A stretch of 34,409 bases of DNA from Alphaproteobacteria bacterium (GTDB taxonomy: Bacteria; Pseudomonadota; Alphaproteobacteria; SHVR01). The stretch lies in NCBI GenBank assembly GCA_009694185.1, contig SHVR01000030.1, positions 1 through 34,409 on the forward strand. The letters are read 5' to 3'. Under the pieces are notes generated by a model. The model was not told the origin of the DNA and made no database searches. It saw nothing but the letters and a program-made list of their open reading frames with translations. The number at the start of each line of letters is the position of its first letter. Position 1 is the first letter of the stretch. This document shows positions 1-9,690 of this stretch, one piece after another. The translations under genes and the position numbers were made by a program.

Positions 1-501
1 GAGGCAGGCTTCCCGAAAGGCTTCGACGGCGGCGATTATTATTGCGACTCCTCCTACGCCAATCTCGGCGAGGCCGTGCTCGACAATCTCCGGGCGGCGG
101 GTATTCGCGTTAATCTGCGCCCCCTCGAGCGGGCGGCCTTCTTCAAGGGTTATTCCGAGAAGAAATTCAAGAATATCATCCAGGCTGCCAGCGGCGCCTT
201 CGGCAACGCGGCGACCCGGCTCGAGGCATTCGTCGTCAAGGGCGGTGCCTACGTCTATGGCAACTACCCGGAAATCGATGCGCTTTACGCCAGCCAGGCG
301 GCCGAATTCGACCAGAAGAAACGCGCCGAGTTGCTGCATCGCATGCAACGGATGGTTCACGAGCAAGCGATCTACGCGCCGATCTGGCAGTTGGCCTTCA
401 TCAACGGGGTGGGACCCCGTGTCGGCCAGTCGGGCCTCGGCCTGATCTCGCGCTTTGCCTACTCCGCGCCTTACGAGGACGTGACCTTAAAGGCCAAATA
501 G
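1..501 (+). CDS. ABC transporter substrate-binding protein, family 5 (C-terminal part)
   Basis: This is the C-terminal 166 residues of a periplasmic peptide/opine-type binding protein (SBP_bac_5 family); the 5' part lies outside the window. It is open from base 1 and ends with TAG at 499-501. It aligns without gaps to the C-terminus of the next gene, sharing runs such as GAFGNAATRLEAFVV, IYAPIWQL, NGVGPRVGQSG and the final PYEDVTLKAK; by eye about three quarters of residues match. The two genes are therefore tandem paralogs at the head of the transporter operon. Family membership is firm; the ligand cannot be told. A weak hairpin (515-534) follows but has no T-run, so read-through into the second copy is likely. 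Confidence 0.9.
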   Translation, partial: EAGFPKGFDGGDYYCDSSYANLGEAVLDNLRAAGIRVNLRPLERAAFFKGYSEKKFKNIIQAASGAFGNAATRLEAFVVKGGAYVYGNYPEIDALYASQAAEFDQKKRAELLHRMQRMVHEQAIYAPIWQLAFINGVGPRVGQSGLGLISRFAYSAPYEDVTLKAK

Positions 502-586
502 CCGGCCGGGAATGGCGCCACGCTAGCGCGGCGCAAAAAGGCAAGACAAGGATGCATGCCGTATTTACGCTAAGCGCATGGTTCGC

Positions 587-636
587 ATCTCAAAGCCAGA
601 GCCAATCTCAAAGCCAGAGCCAATCTCAAAGCGAGA
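587..636 (+). repeat. 18-bp tandem repeat, 2.7 copies, before the second binding-protein gene
   Basis: Two exact copies of ATCTCAAAGCCAGAGCCA (587-604 and 605-622) are followed by a partial third (623-636) that runs into the Shine-Dalgarno sequence GAGAGGAGGAG. The array ends about 14 bases before the ATG at 650. If translation began upstream, at the in-frame ATG 578, the array would encode an ISKPEP repeat; the strong ribosome-binding site argues that it is untranslated leader. Confidence 0.85.
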
Positions 637-649
637 GGAGGAGACGCGT

Positions 650-2203
650 ATGAGCCGATATCGTTACTCCCACGGGCAGAGATTGTTGGCCGCTGTCTTG
701 GCATTTGGCCTGGCGATCCTGGCGCCCGCCTCGCTCGACGCCGCCAAACCGGAAGGCCAGCTTACCTACGCGGTGCATGTTACGCTGGCGCCCACTTGGT
801 TCGATCCGGCTGAGACGGCCGGTATCATCACCCCCTTCATGGTGATGTACGCGCTGCACGACGCCCTGGTGAAGCCGATGCCGGAGAAGCTGCTGTCACC
901 CAGCCTCGCCGAATCCTGGTCGGTTTCGGAAGACGGCATGGTCTATGAGTTCGTCCTCAGGCCGGGCACCAAGTTCCACAACGGCGAGCCGGTCACCGCC
1001 GAGGACGTAAAATTCTCCTTCGAACGCTATCGCGGTGCCTCGGCGGGACTGATGAAAGAGCGGGTGGCGTCGGTGGAAACGCCCGATGCCCGCCATGTCC
1101 GCTTCCTCATGAAGGCGCCCTGGCCGGACTTCCTCACCTTCTATGCGACCGCCTCCGGCGCCGGCTGGATCGTGCCCAAGGCCTATGTCGAGAAGGTCGG
1201 CGAGGATAAATACAAGAAGGCGCCGATCGGCGCCGGCCCCTACAAGTTCGTCTCCTTCGCGCCCGGCGTCGAGCTGGTGTTCGAGGCGAACGAGCAATAT
1301 TGGCGCAAGGTGCCGAGCGTCAAGCGCCTGGTATTCAAGGTGATCCCCGACGAGGCGACGCGCCTCGCGGCACTCAAACGCGGCGAGGTCGATATCGCCT
1401 ATTCGATCCGGGGCGAGCTCGGCGAGGAACTGATGCGCACGCCAGGCCTCACCCTGAAGCCCGTCGTCCTCCAGGCCTCGTCATGGCTGTATTTTCCCGA
1501 CCAGTGGGATACGAAGTCGCCGTGGCACGACCAGAGGGTGCGCAACGCGGCGAGCCTGGCCGTCAACCGCCCGGGCATGAACGAGGCGATCACCCTTGGC
1601 CACTCGCTCATCACGGGCAGCATCATCCCGGACAGTTTCGAGTTTTTTTGGCAGCCGCCGGCCCCGGTCCATGACCCGGCTAGGGCCAAGAAGCTCCTCG
1701 CCGAAGCAGGCTTCCCCAATGGCTTCGACGGCGGCGACTTCTATTGCGACGCCTCAAACACGCCGTTCTGCGAAGCCATTCTGGATGGCCTCAGGTCTGC
1801 CGGCATCCGCGTCACCCTGCGCCCGATCGAGCGGGCGGCTTTCAGCAAGGGATATTCCGACAAGAAGTTCAAGAACCTCATTTACGGCGCGAGCGGCGCC
1901 TTCGGCAACGCCGCGACCCGCCTCGAAGCCTTCGTCGTCAAGGACGGTGCCTATGCCTATGGCAGCTATCCGGACATTGACGCGCTCCAATCCCGGCAGG
2001 CGGCCGAACTCAATCAGACGCAACGCGTGGCCCTGCTGCACAAGATGCAGCAGATCGTGCATGAACGCACCATCTACGCACCGATCTGGCAGTTGGGATT
2101 CCTCAATGGGGTGGGACCCCGCGTCGGCCAGTCGGGCTTCGGCCTGATATCGCGCTTCCCCTATACCGCGCCCTACGAAGATGTGACGTTGAAAGCCAAA
2201 TAG
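650..2203 (+). CDS. ABC transporter substrate-binding protein, family 5
   Basis: A 517-residue periplasmic solute-binding protein of the DppA/OppA type that would deliver a peptide, opine or similar solute to the permeases encoded just downstream. The ATG at 650 is preferred over the in-frame ATG at 578 because it has a strong GGAGGAG ribosome-binding site and gives a proper signal peptide: basic start, hydrophobic core LLAAVLAFGLAILAP, probable cleavage near ASLDA at residue 31. The mature part has the usual N-terminal lobe (WFDPAETAG, then SLAESWSVSEDG and the FHNGEPVTAEDVKFSFERY block) and a C-terminal lobe nearly identical in layout to the partial paralog before it. Length is normal. The ligand is not predictable. 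It is first in a co-directional set with two permeases and two ATPases. Confidence 0.92.
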   Translation: MSRYRYSHGQRLLAAVLAFGLAILAPASLDAAKPEGQLTYAVHVTLAPTWFDPAETAGIITPFMVMYALHDALVKPMPEKLLSPSLAESWSVSEDGMVYEFVLRPGTKFHNGEPVTAEDVKFSFERYRGASAGLMKERVASVETPDARHVRFLMKAPWPDFLTFYATASGAGWIVPKAYVEKVGEDKYKKAPIGAGPYKFVSFAPGVELVFEANEQYWRKVPSVKRLVFKVIPDEATRLAALKRGEVDIAYSIRGELGEELMRTPGLTLKPVVLQASSWLYFPDQWDTKSPWHDQRVRNAASLAVNRPGMNEAITLGHSLITGSIIPDSFEFFWQPPAPVHDPARAKKLLAEAGFPNGFDGGDFYCDASNTPFCEAILDGLRSAGIRVTLRPIERAAFSKGYSDKKFKNLIYGASGAFGNAATRLEAFVVKDGAYAYGSYPDIDALQSRQAAELNQTQRVALLHKMQQIVHERTIYAPIWQLGFLNGVGPRVGQSGFGLISRFPYTAPYEDVTLKAK

Positions 2204-2267
2204 CCGCCTTGAGCCCAGGGAGACAGGACATGCAAGATAGTCCCGCAAGCGATCGGCCGAGGTTCGG

Positions 2268-3188
2268 ATGAAAAGCTATATCGCCCGGCGGCTTGGCTAT
2301 TCGATGATCTCGATCCTGCTCCTGTCGGTCACGATTTTCATGTTCGTGCGCCTGACCGGCGACCCGACTACGCTTCTGGTCGAGCCAGGCGCCAGTCAGT
2401 CGGAAATCGAGGCCATCCGCGAGCAGCTCGGCCTCGACCGGCCGATCTGGGTGCAATACGCGACCTTCATGGCGAACCTGTCGATGGGCGATTTCGGCCA
2501 ATCCTTCTACTACCGCATGCCGGTCTCGGAACTCTATCTCTCGCGGCTGCCCAATTCCCTGCTGCTCGCCGCCTGCGCCATGATTTTCTCGCTCGTGATC
2601 GGCATCCCGAGCGGCGTCCTCGCCGCGGTCAGGGTCGGCCGCTTCTGGGACAAGGCCGGCAAGGTGTTCGCGTTGCTCGGTCTGTCCATGCCGGCCTTCT
2701 GGGTCGGCCTGGTGATGATCCTGTTCTTTTCCGTCTTCCTGGAATGGCTGCCTTCATCGGGCTCGGGTACGGTGCTGCACATCATCATGCCGGCCTTCGC
2801 GCTCGGCTGGTATTTCGCCGCCGCCCATATGCGCCTGACGCGCTCCTCCATGCTGGAGGTCCTCGGCTCGGAATATGTCAAGCTTGCCCGCCTCAAGGGC
2901 CTGCCCGAAGCCATTGTCATCGCCAAGCACGCGCTGAAGAATGCCGTCATCCCCGTCCTCACGCTCGCCGGCATCAATCTGGTGGTGATGGTCAACGTGG
3001 CGGTGGTGGTGGAGACGGTGTTCGCCTGGCCCGGCATCGGCCGCCTGCTCTATGAGGGCATCGCCTTTCGCGACTTTCCCGTGGTGCAAGGCGTCGTCAT
3101 CCTGGGCGGCGGCATGATCGTGTTCGTGAACCTGTTGATCGACATCCTGTACGCGGTGATCGACCCACGCATTCGACTGGAGAGGTAA
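2268..3188 (+). CDS. ABC transporter permease, DppB/OppB type
   Basis: A 306-residue inner-membrane permease of the binding-protein-dependent transport family. It shows the DppB-type N-terminus (ARRLGYSMISILLLSVTIF as the first membrane segment), a periplasmic loop with GLDRPIWVQY, several further hydrophobic segments, and the cytoplasmic EAA loop at about residues 202-225 (EYVKLARLKGLPEAIVIAKH) that docks on the ATPases. The end, DILYAVIDPRIRLER, is typical of the family. ATG 2268 follows GAGG with a 5-base gap. The gene starts 64 bases after the binding protein and ends 5 bases before the second permease, so the operon reading is secure. Substrate unknown. Confidence 0.94.
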   Translation: MKSYIARRLGYSMISILLLSVTIFMFVRLTGDPTTLLVEPGASQSEIEAIREQLGLDRPIWVQYATFMANLSMGDFGQSFYYRMPVSELYLSRLPNSLLLAACAMIFSLVIGIPSGVLAAVRVGRFWDKAGKVFALLGLSMPAFWVGLVMILFFSVFLEWLPSSGSGTVLHIIMPAFALGWYFAAAHMRLTRSSMLEVLGSEYVKLARLKGLPEAIVIAKHALKNAVIPVLTLAGINLVVMVNVAVVVETVFAWPGIGRLLYEGIAFRDFPVVQGVVILGGGMIVFVNLLIDILYAVIDPRIRLER

Positions 3189-3193
3189 CAGCC

Positions 3194-4075
3194 ATGGTCA
3201 TGCGCACGGAAAGCGCGGCGGTTCCCACACGATTTGCCTTCATACGCTTCGCCGACTTCCCCGTCATCCCGGCACTCATTCTGGCGGGCATCGGGTTCGT
3301 CGCGGTCTTCGCCAACCAGTTGGCGCCCTACGATCCCGAGATCGGCAGCCTGCAGCTCCGCTTCAAGCCACCCGCCTGGCAGGAGGGCGGCAGCATGGCC
3401 TTCCTTCTCGGCACCGACCATGTCGGCCGCGACGTGCTGTCGCGGCTCATCTTCGGCGCCAGGGTCTCGGTGATCGTCGGCTTCACGGCGGTCATGGTGG
3501 CGGGCGTGATGGGCACCACCCTCGGCATCGTGTCGGGCTATTTGGGCGGCTGGGTCGACATGGTTATCATGCGGTTGACGGACGCGTGGCTGGCACTCCC
3601 GGCACTGACGTTCGCCATTTTCCTCGCCGCTATCGTGGGGCCGAGCGAGCTGAACATCATCATCATCCTGGGCGCCGTCTACTGGACGCGCTACGCGCGG
3701 GTCATTCGCGGCGAGGTGCTCTCCCTCAAGGAACGGGAGTTCGTGCGCCTCGCGATTGTCGCGGGCTGTTCCAAGGGTACCATCATGCGGCGGCACATCC
3801 TGCCCAACGTCATCAACTCGGCCATCGTGCTGGGCACCCTGATGCTCGGTGTCGTCGTGGTGACCGAGGCCTCGCTCTCCTTCCTGGGCGTGGGCGTGCC
3901 ACCCCCCAAACCGGCTTGGGGTCTCATGCTGGCGGACGGCAAGAAGGGCATGATGGTCGGCTATTGGTGGCTCACCGTGCTGCCGGGCTGCTGCATCATG
4001 CTCATGGTCCTCTCGGCGAACCTGTTAGGAGACTGGTTGCGTGACAAGCTCGATCCCCAACTCCGCCAGCTTTAA
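3194..4075 (+). CDS. ABC transporter permease, DppC/OppC type
   Basis: The second membrane subunit, 293 residues. It carries the hallmark LGTDHVGRDVLSRLIFGAR block (residues 72-90) of DppC/OppC proteins, a hydrophobic N-terminal segment near residues 23-42, and the EAA loop at about 182-205 (EFVRLAIVAGCSKGTIMRRH). The ATG at 3194 lies 5 bases after the stop of the first permease, with GGAGAGG inside that gene's end as ribosome-binding site. An in-frame ATG at 3200 is an alternative start. Its last 35 bases overlap the ATPase gene that begins at GTG 4041. It would pair with the first permease to form the translocation pore. Confidence 0.94.
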   Translation: MVMRTESAAVPTRFAFIRFADFPVIPALILAGIGFVAVFANQLAPYDPEIGSLQLRFKPPAWQEGGSMAFLLGTDHVGRDVLSRLIFGARVSVIVGFTAVMVAGVMGTTLGIVSGYLGGWVDMVIMRLTDAWLALPALTFAIFLAAIVGPSELNIIIILGAVYWTRYARVIRGEVLSLKEREFVRLAIVAGCSKGTIMRRHILPNVINSAIVLGTLMLGVVVVTEASLSFLGVGVPPPKPAWGLMLADGKKGMMVGYWWLTVLPGCCIMLMVLSANLLGDWLRDKLDPQLRQL

Positions 4076-5125
4076 GCCGCTCGCCGCCGGACATACGAAG
4101 GCCATGACGACAGCGGGTCCGCTGCTCGAGCTCGACGGTGTGTCGACCCATTATGTTTCGGCCCAGGGAACCCGGGTCGTACCGGCGGTCGACCAGGTGT
4201 CGCTCAAAATCAACGCCGGCGAGACGCTCGGCATCGTCGGCGAATCGGGCTCGGGCAAGAGCACGCTGGCGCTCACGATCCTGCGCCTGCTGCCGCCGGC
4301 CGGCCGCATCGTCTCCGGCCGGATGCTGTTCGAGGGCGAGGACTTGTTGCGGAAGTCCGACCTCGAGATGCGGCGCATTCGCGGCAAGCGGATTGCCATG
4401 ATCCTCCAGGATCCCATGGCGTCCCTGAACCCGCTGTTCAGCATCGGCGACCAGGTCGGAGAGCCGATCCGCGTGCATGAGGGTGCCACGCGCCGGAGTG
4501 CCTGGAGCCGGGCGATCGAGTTGCTGAAGTCGGTGCGCATCCCGGCGCCGGAGACGCGCGTGAGCCAGTTCCCGCACGAGATGTCGGGCGGCATGCGCCA
4601 GCGCATCGTCGGCGCCATCGCCATATCTTGCGGACCGCGCCTTCTGATCGCCGACGAGCCCACCACCAGCCTCGACCTGACGATCCAGGCGCAATATCTC
4701 AATCTGCTGCGCGACCTGCAGCGCGAACATGGCCTCGCCCTCATCTTCATCACCCATAATCTCGGCATTGTCGCCAAGATGTGCGACCAGTTGGCGGTTA
4801 TGTATGCCGGACGCGTGGTGGAGTCGGGTCCCGTCTCGCGCATCTTTAACGCACCCGCCCACCCCTATACCCGGGCGCTGCTCAACTCGATCCCGCGCAT
4901 GGGCAGCAACAACCGGCGGCTCGTCGCCATCGAAGGCCAGCCGCCCGACATGGTGTCGCTCGCGCCCGGCTGTTCCTTCGCGGCACGTTGCCCCAGTGCC
5001 ACCGATCATTGCCGGGCCGAAGCGCCGCCGGAAACCCGGCTGGAGGCGAACCGGACGGTGCGCTGCTGGCTGGCCGGGACCGAAGCCAACCTGCCCGCCG
5101 CCGCGCGCGTGAGTGGAGCGGTCTG

Positions 5126-5126
<1 letters not shown>
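4041..5126 (+). CDS. ABC transporter ATP-binding protein, DppD/OppD type
   Basis: A 361-residue ATPase subunit. Walker A is GESGSGKST (67-75), the Q-loop is ILQDP (121-125), the signature is MSGGMRQR (181-188), Walker B is LLIADEPTT (201-209) and the switch His is in FITHNLG. The C-terminal oligopeptide/dipeptide extension is present, with HPYTRALLNSIP and the cysteine-containing block CSFAARCPSATDHC. The GTG at 4041 is preceded by TAGGAGA at good spacing and overlaps the permease gene; the in-frame ATG at 4104 would give a form 21 residues shorter, nearer the usual family start, and cannot be excluded. The stop overlaps the next start by one base (TGATG). Confidence 0.93.
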
Positions 5127-6109
<983 letters not shown>

Positions 6110-6132
6110 GAAAGTGCCGCGCGGCGCACCGC

Positions 6133-6669
6133 CTATTTCGGTGCCACCACCATGATCAATTGCCGGCCTTCCATGCGCGGGAACTGTTCGACCTTGGCGA
6201 TCTCTTCCAGTTCGTTGCGCACCTTCTCCAGGAGATTGACGCCGATATCTTGATGCACCATCTCGCGACCGCGGAAGCGCAGGGTCACCTTGACCTTGTC
6301 GCCCTCGCCGAGGAAGCGCCGGACGGCCCGCATCTTGATATCATAGTCGTGGGTGTCGATGCCGGGCCGCATCTTGATCTCTTTGACCTCGATGACTTTC
6401 TGGCGCTTGCGGGCCTCGTTCTTCTTTTTCTGGGCCTCGTACTTGAACTTGCCGACATCGAGAATCTTGCAGACCGGCGGATCGGCGCCGGGCGACACCT
6501 CGACCAGGTCGAGCCCGGCGGCCTCGGCCGCGGCGAGTGCCGCCGCGCGCGTTACCACGCCAATCATTTCGCCGTCGGCGTCGATCAGACGAATCTGCGG
6601 GACGTCGATCTCCTCGTTGACGCGCGGCCCTTCCTTGGAGGGCGGAGCGGGAAAACGCGATCTAAATAT
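6133..6669 (-). CDS. infC: Translation initiation factor IF-3, probable AUA start
   Basis: IF-3 binds the 30S subunit, keeps it apart from 50S and checks start-codon and initiator-tRNA pairing. The N-terminal domain (GPRVNEEI, then [14 protein letters not shown] written here as [14 protein letters not shown]), the lysine-rich linker ([16 protein letters not shown]) and the C-terminal domain ([18 protein letters not shown], ending MVVAPK) are all present. No ATG or GTG lies at the right place. An ATA at 6669-6667 follows AGGAGAGA by 7 bases from its AGGAG core and gives 178 residues, the normal length, beginning (I)[13 protein letters not shown] at 6726 would add 19 unusual residues and lacks a ribosome-binding site. 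Rare AUU/AUA starts on infC are known to support autoregulation. Transcription is probably from thrS. Confidence 0.93.
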   Translation of the reverse strand: MFRSRFPAPPSKEGPRVNEEIDVPQIRLIDADGEMIGVVTRAAALAAAEAAGLDLVEVSPGADPPVCKILDVGKFKYEAQKKKNEARKRQKVIEVKEIKMRPGIDTHDYDIKMRAVRRFLGEGDKVKVTLRFRGREMVHQDIGVNLLEKVRNELEEIAKVEQFPRMEGRQLIMVVAPK

Positions 6670-6681
6670 GTATTCTCTCCT
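6667..6681 (-). promoter_or_regulatory. infC Shine-Dalgarno with rare ATA start codon
   Basis: Read on the minus strand the sequence is AGGAGAGAATACATA: a strong AGGAG, seven bases, then ATA in the IF-3 frame. This ribosome-binding site is what decides the start. A non-AUG start of this kind is the known basis of IF-3 feedback control in Escherichia coli (AUU there), because IF-3 discriminates against it. Confidence 0.75.
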
Positions 6682-6691
6682 CGTTTGTGTG

Positions 6692-6711
6692 CGTCCCGCC
6701 GGGGCGGGACG
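6692..6711 (-). promoter_or_regulatory. GC-rich hairpin between thrS and infC
   Basis: A perfect inverted repeat, CGTCCCGCC-CC-GGCGGGACG on the minus strand, sits 11 bases after the thrS stop and 10 bases before the infC ribosome-binding site. It is not followed by a T-run, so it is a poor intrinsic terminator. It may be an mRNA processing or attenuation element for infC. The role is inferred only from position. Confidence 0.5.
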
Positions 6712-6722
6712 ACGGCCAAGTG

Positions 6723-8687
6723 TCAAGCCCCCGCCGTCGCTCCCTCGGAGGTGCCCGGCATCGTCGCTTCAACCACTAAACTAGCCAGCGCGTCGCCAAG
6801 CGCAAGCGTTTCTTGCGCGTTGCCGCCGAGGCGCCGGATTGCCACGGCCTGGGTTTCGGCCTCGCGCTTGCCCACAACCAGCATGACCGGCACCTTGGCG
6901 AGGCTGTGTTCGCGGACCTTATAGCCGATCTTCTCGTTGCGGATGTCGAGGCGGGCCCGCAATCCGCGTTCCACCAGCGCCTTGCGGACCTCGCCCGCGT
7001 AGCTGTCGGCCTCGCCCGTGATCGTGGCGACGACCACCTGGACCGGCGCCAGCCACATCGGCAAGCGACCAGCGAAATGCTCGATCAGCACGCCGATAAA
7101 CCGTTCGAACGAGCCGAGGATCGCCCGGTGCAGCATCACCGGCCGGTGTTTCTGACCGTCCTCCGCCACATAATTGGCATCGAGGCGCTCCGGGAGGACA
7201 AAATCCACCTGTAGCGTGCCGCACTGCCAGTCGCGGCCGATGGCATCGCTGAGCACGAATTCGAGCTTGGGTCCGTAGAAGGCCCCCTCGCCCGGATTGA
7301 GAGTGAGGCTTAACCCGGCCGCCAGGGACGCCTGCTGCAAAGAGGCTTCGGCCTTGTCCCAGATCGCATCGCTGCCGGCGCGCACCGGCGGCCGGTCCGA
7401 GAATTTGACGTGCACGTCGGTGAAGCCGAAATCGCCATAGACGGTCTTCAGCAGCTCGCAGAACCGGATGGTCTCGGCGGTGATCTGGTCCTCGGTGCAA
7501 AAGATATGCGCGTCGTCCTGGGTGAAGGCGCGCACCCGCATGATGCCGTGCAAGGCGCCGGACGGCTCGTTGCGATGGCAGGCGCCGAATTCGGCCATGC
7601 GCAAGGGCAGCTCGCGATAGCTTTTGATACCCTGCTTGAAGATCTGCACGGCACCCGGGCAATTCATCGGCTTGAGCGCGAAAATGCGTTCCTCGGCCTC
7701 GGCGGTGAACATGTGCTCGCGGAACTTCTCCCAATGGCCCGACTGCTCCCAGAGAGCGCGGTCGACGAGCTGCGGCGTCTTGACTTCGACATAGCCGCCC
7801 GCCTCGAGCCGGCGCCTGAGATAGGTCTCGCAGGCGCGGAACAGCGTCCAGCCGTTGGGATGCCAGAAGACGCTGCCCGGTGCTTCTTCCTGGACATGAA
7901 ACAGGTCCATCTCGCGGCCGAGGCGGCGATGGTCGCGCTTCTCGGCCTCCTTGAGGCGGGTGAGATAGGTTTTCAAATCCTTCTCGCTGGCCCAGGCGGT
8001 GCCATAGACCCGCTGCAACATTTCGTTGCGCGAATCGCCGCGCCAATAGGCGCCGGCGAGCTTCATCAGCTTGAACGCCTTGGGAACCCGCCCGGTGCTG
8101 GACGCGTGCGGTCCCCGGCAAAGGTCGATGAAATCGCCCTGCCGGTAGCAGGTGACGATCTCGCCCCGCGGCAGATCGGCGATGATCTCGGCCTTGTAAT
8201 GCTCGCCCCGGCTGTTGAAGAAGTGGATCGCCTCGTCGCGATCCCAGACTTCGCGCCGGACGGGCAAGTCGCGGTCGACGATCAGGGCCATGCGCTCTTC
8301 CATGCGCGCGAGATCGGCCGGCGTGAACGGCTCCTTCGGCGAGAAGTCGTAATAGAAACCGTCCTCGATGGTCGGACCGATGGTGATCTGGGTGTCGGGA
8401 TAGAGTTCCTTCACCGCATGGGCCAGCAGATGGGCACAGTCATGGCGCACCAAATCGAGGCCGGCCGGCTGGGTGGCCGTGACGATGGCAATCGTGGCAT
8501 CGGCCGCGATCGGCTGGTCGAGGTCGGTGAGCTTGCCATTCACCTGGATGGCGAGCGCATCCTTGGCTAGGCGTTGGCCGATCGAGGCCGCGATCGCCAT
8601 GCCGGTCGTACCCGCCGGATAGCGGCGGACGGACCCATCGGGCAATGTGATCGCGACCTCGGGGGCCGCGGACTGTGACGCGGGCAT
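6723..8687 (-). CDS. thrS: Threonyl-tRNA synthetase
   Basis: Charges tRNA-Thr with threonine and edits mischarged serine. It has 654 residues, the normal size. Domains in order: TGS (about 9-70), the editing domain with HDCAH (82-86), C190 and H194 in CRGPH, the class II catalytic core with the zinc ligands C343 (MNCPG), H394 (DDAHIF) and a later histidine in MLHRAI, motif 2 RNEPSGAL (372-379), motif 3 near [11 protein letters not shown], and the anticodon-binding domain from about 550 on (VVATIT onward). ATG 8687 is chosen over the longer frame because GGCGGAGAG precedes it at good spacing. The stop is followed at once by the infC leader, so the two are probably co-transcribed. Confidence 0.97.
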   Translation of the reverse strand: MPASQSAAPEVAITLPDGSVRRYPAGTTGMAIAASIGQRLAKDALAIQVNGKLTDLDQPIAADATIAIVTATQPAGLDLVRHDCAHLLAHAVKELYPDTQITIGPTIEDGFYYDFSPKEPFTPADLARMEERMALIVDRDLPVRREVWDRDEAIHFFNSRGEHYKAEIIADLPRGEIVTCYRQGDFIDLCRGPHASSTGRVPKAFKLMKLAGAYWRGDSRNEMLQRVYGTAWASEKDLKTYLTRLKEAEKRDHRRLGREMDLFHVQEEAPGSVFWHPNGWTLFRACETYLRRRLEAGGYVEVKTPQLVDRALWEQSGHWEKFREHMFTAEAEERIFALKPMNCPGAVQIFKQGIKSYRELPLRMAEFGACHRNEPSGALHGIMRVRAFTQDDAHIFCTEDQITAETIRFCELLKTVYGDFGFTDVHVKFSDRPPVRAGSDAIWDKAEASLQQASLAAGLSLTLNPGEGAFYGPKLEFVLSDAIGRDWQCGTLQVDFVLPERLDANYVAEDGQKHRPVMLHRAILGSFERFIGVLIEHFAGRLPMWLAPVQVVVATITGEADSYAGEVRKALVERGLRARLDIRNEKIGYKVREHSLAKVPVMLVVGKREAETQAVAIRRLGGNAQETLALGDALASLVVEATMPGTSEGATAGA

Positions 8688-8757
8688 GGACTCTCCGCCG
8701 GAAATGGAACGATTTGTCGGCACCGACCGCGACTATGAAGAGACGCCCGGGCACGCG

Positions 8758-9630
8758 TCAAGCGGGCGGGAGCGCCGCTCGGATACGGCGGATCGCCTCG
8801 ATATGCTGGGCTGGCGTGTCGAGACCCGCATACATGGTGCGAACCGTCAGATGGGTGGCGCCAAGCCGGCGCCAGGCCTCGGCTTCGGCGACGCATTCGG
8901 CCGGCGTTTTGCCGCCGATGTGAACCGTGGCGTCGATGCCGAGTTTGGCGGGATCGCGGCCCACCGATCGGGCACCCTTGCGAAACGTCTCAATGGCGTC
9001 GCTCGCCTCGTTGCCCGGCGGGATGCGCGGATTGACGAACCAACCATCGGCGATGCGGCCGGCCCGCTCGACCGCCTTCGGATCGAAGGCACCCACCCAG
9101 AGTGGAATCGCGCGTCGTACCGGCACCGGGTTGATGCCGACGTCGTTCAGCTTGTGATAGGTCCCGTTGAAAGTCACTAGATCTTCCGTCCAGAGCCGGC
9201 GGAGGAGGACAATCTGTTCCTCAAACCGGCGTGCCCGGTTGCGGAAATTCTCGTTGAGGGCCTCATACTCGATCTCATTCCAGCCCAGCCCGACACCGAG
9301 CCTGAGCCGACCACGGCTCAGCACGTCGATCTCCGCCGCCTGTTTGGCAACCAGCGCCGTCTGGCGCTGGGGCAGGATCAGGACGGCGCTGGCGAGTTCG
9401 ATGCGTTTCGTCAAGGCGGCCATGAAGCCGAACAGCACCAACACCTCATGGAAGGCGTTGGCGCGGGTGTAATAGGCCCGCCACTCATCCTTTGCCGTGC
9501 CGGCGCCCAGCACATGGTCGATGCAGGTCAGGTGGTCGTAGCCCGCATCCTCGACCGCCCGCGCGAATTCACCAATGACCGCCGGATCATTGCCGATTTC
9601 GGTCGTTGGAAACGCCACGCCCAAACGCAT
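8758..9630 (-). CDS. LLM-class F420/flavin-dependent oxidoreductase (TIGR03619-like)
   Basis: A 290-residue luciferase-like monooxygenase-fold protein. The start MRLGVAFPTTEIGNDP, the block LRLGVGLGWNEIEYEALNENF cut here as GVGLGWNEIEYEAL, and NPVPVRRAIPLWVGA match the subfamily annotated as probable F420-dependent oxidoreductases. Such proteins reduce or oxygenate organic substrates with a reduced deazaflavin or FMN; neither cofactor nor substrate can be fixed from sequence alone. The ATG at 9630 has the purine-rich AGGGGGCGGG before it. A near-perfect TATAAT box lies 30 bases upstream, suggesting its own promoter. It is followed after 70 bases by thrS on the same strand. Confidence 0.85.
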   Translation of the reverse strand: MRLGVAFPTTEIGNDPAVIGEFARAVEDAGYDHLTCIDHVLGAGTAKDEWRAYYTRANAFHEVLVLFGFMAALTKRIELASAVLILPQRQTALVAKQAAEIDVLSRGRLRLGVGLGWNEIEYEALNENFRNRARRFEEQIVLLRRLWTEDLVTFNGTYHKLNDVGINPVPVRRAIPLWVGAFDPKAVERAGRIADGWFVNPRIPPGNEASDAIETFRKGARSVGRDPAKLGIDATVHIGGKTPAECVAEAEAWRRLGATHLTVRTMYAGLDTPAQHIEAIRRIRAALPPA

Positions 9631-9659
9631 TGCCCGCCCCCTAGTCCTGTCAGGGCACC

Positions 9660-9665
9660 ATTATA
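9660..9665 (-). promoter_or_regulatory. Possible -10 box (TATAAT) of the LLM oxidoreductase gene
   Basis: An exact TATAAT on the minus strand lies 30 bases before the ATG at 9630, in the short gap after the EAL gene. No good TTGACA-like -35 hexamer is visible 16-18 bases upstream, so it is only a candidate. Confidence 0.4.
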
Positions 9666-9690
9666 GCGGGTTTATCCGAGAGAGAATGAT

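Noticed and set aside
515-534. Hairpin GCGCC...GGCGC after the first binding-protein gene as a terminator
   Set aside because: Stem is broken by a mismatch and followed by A residues, not T, on the coding strand.
6112-6130. GTGC...GCAC repeat between the convergent dpp-type operon and infC as a bidirectional terminator
   Set aside because: Only a 4-bp outer stem with mismatches inside and no T-run on either side.
7410-8570. Long open frame (386 codons, +) antisense to thrS
   Set aside because: High-GC mirror frame of a certain gene; no family similarity and no ribosome-binding site.
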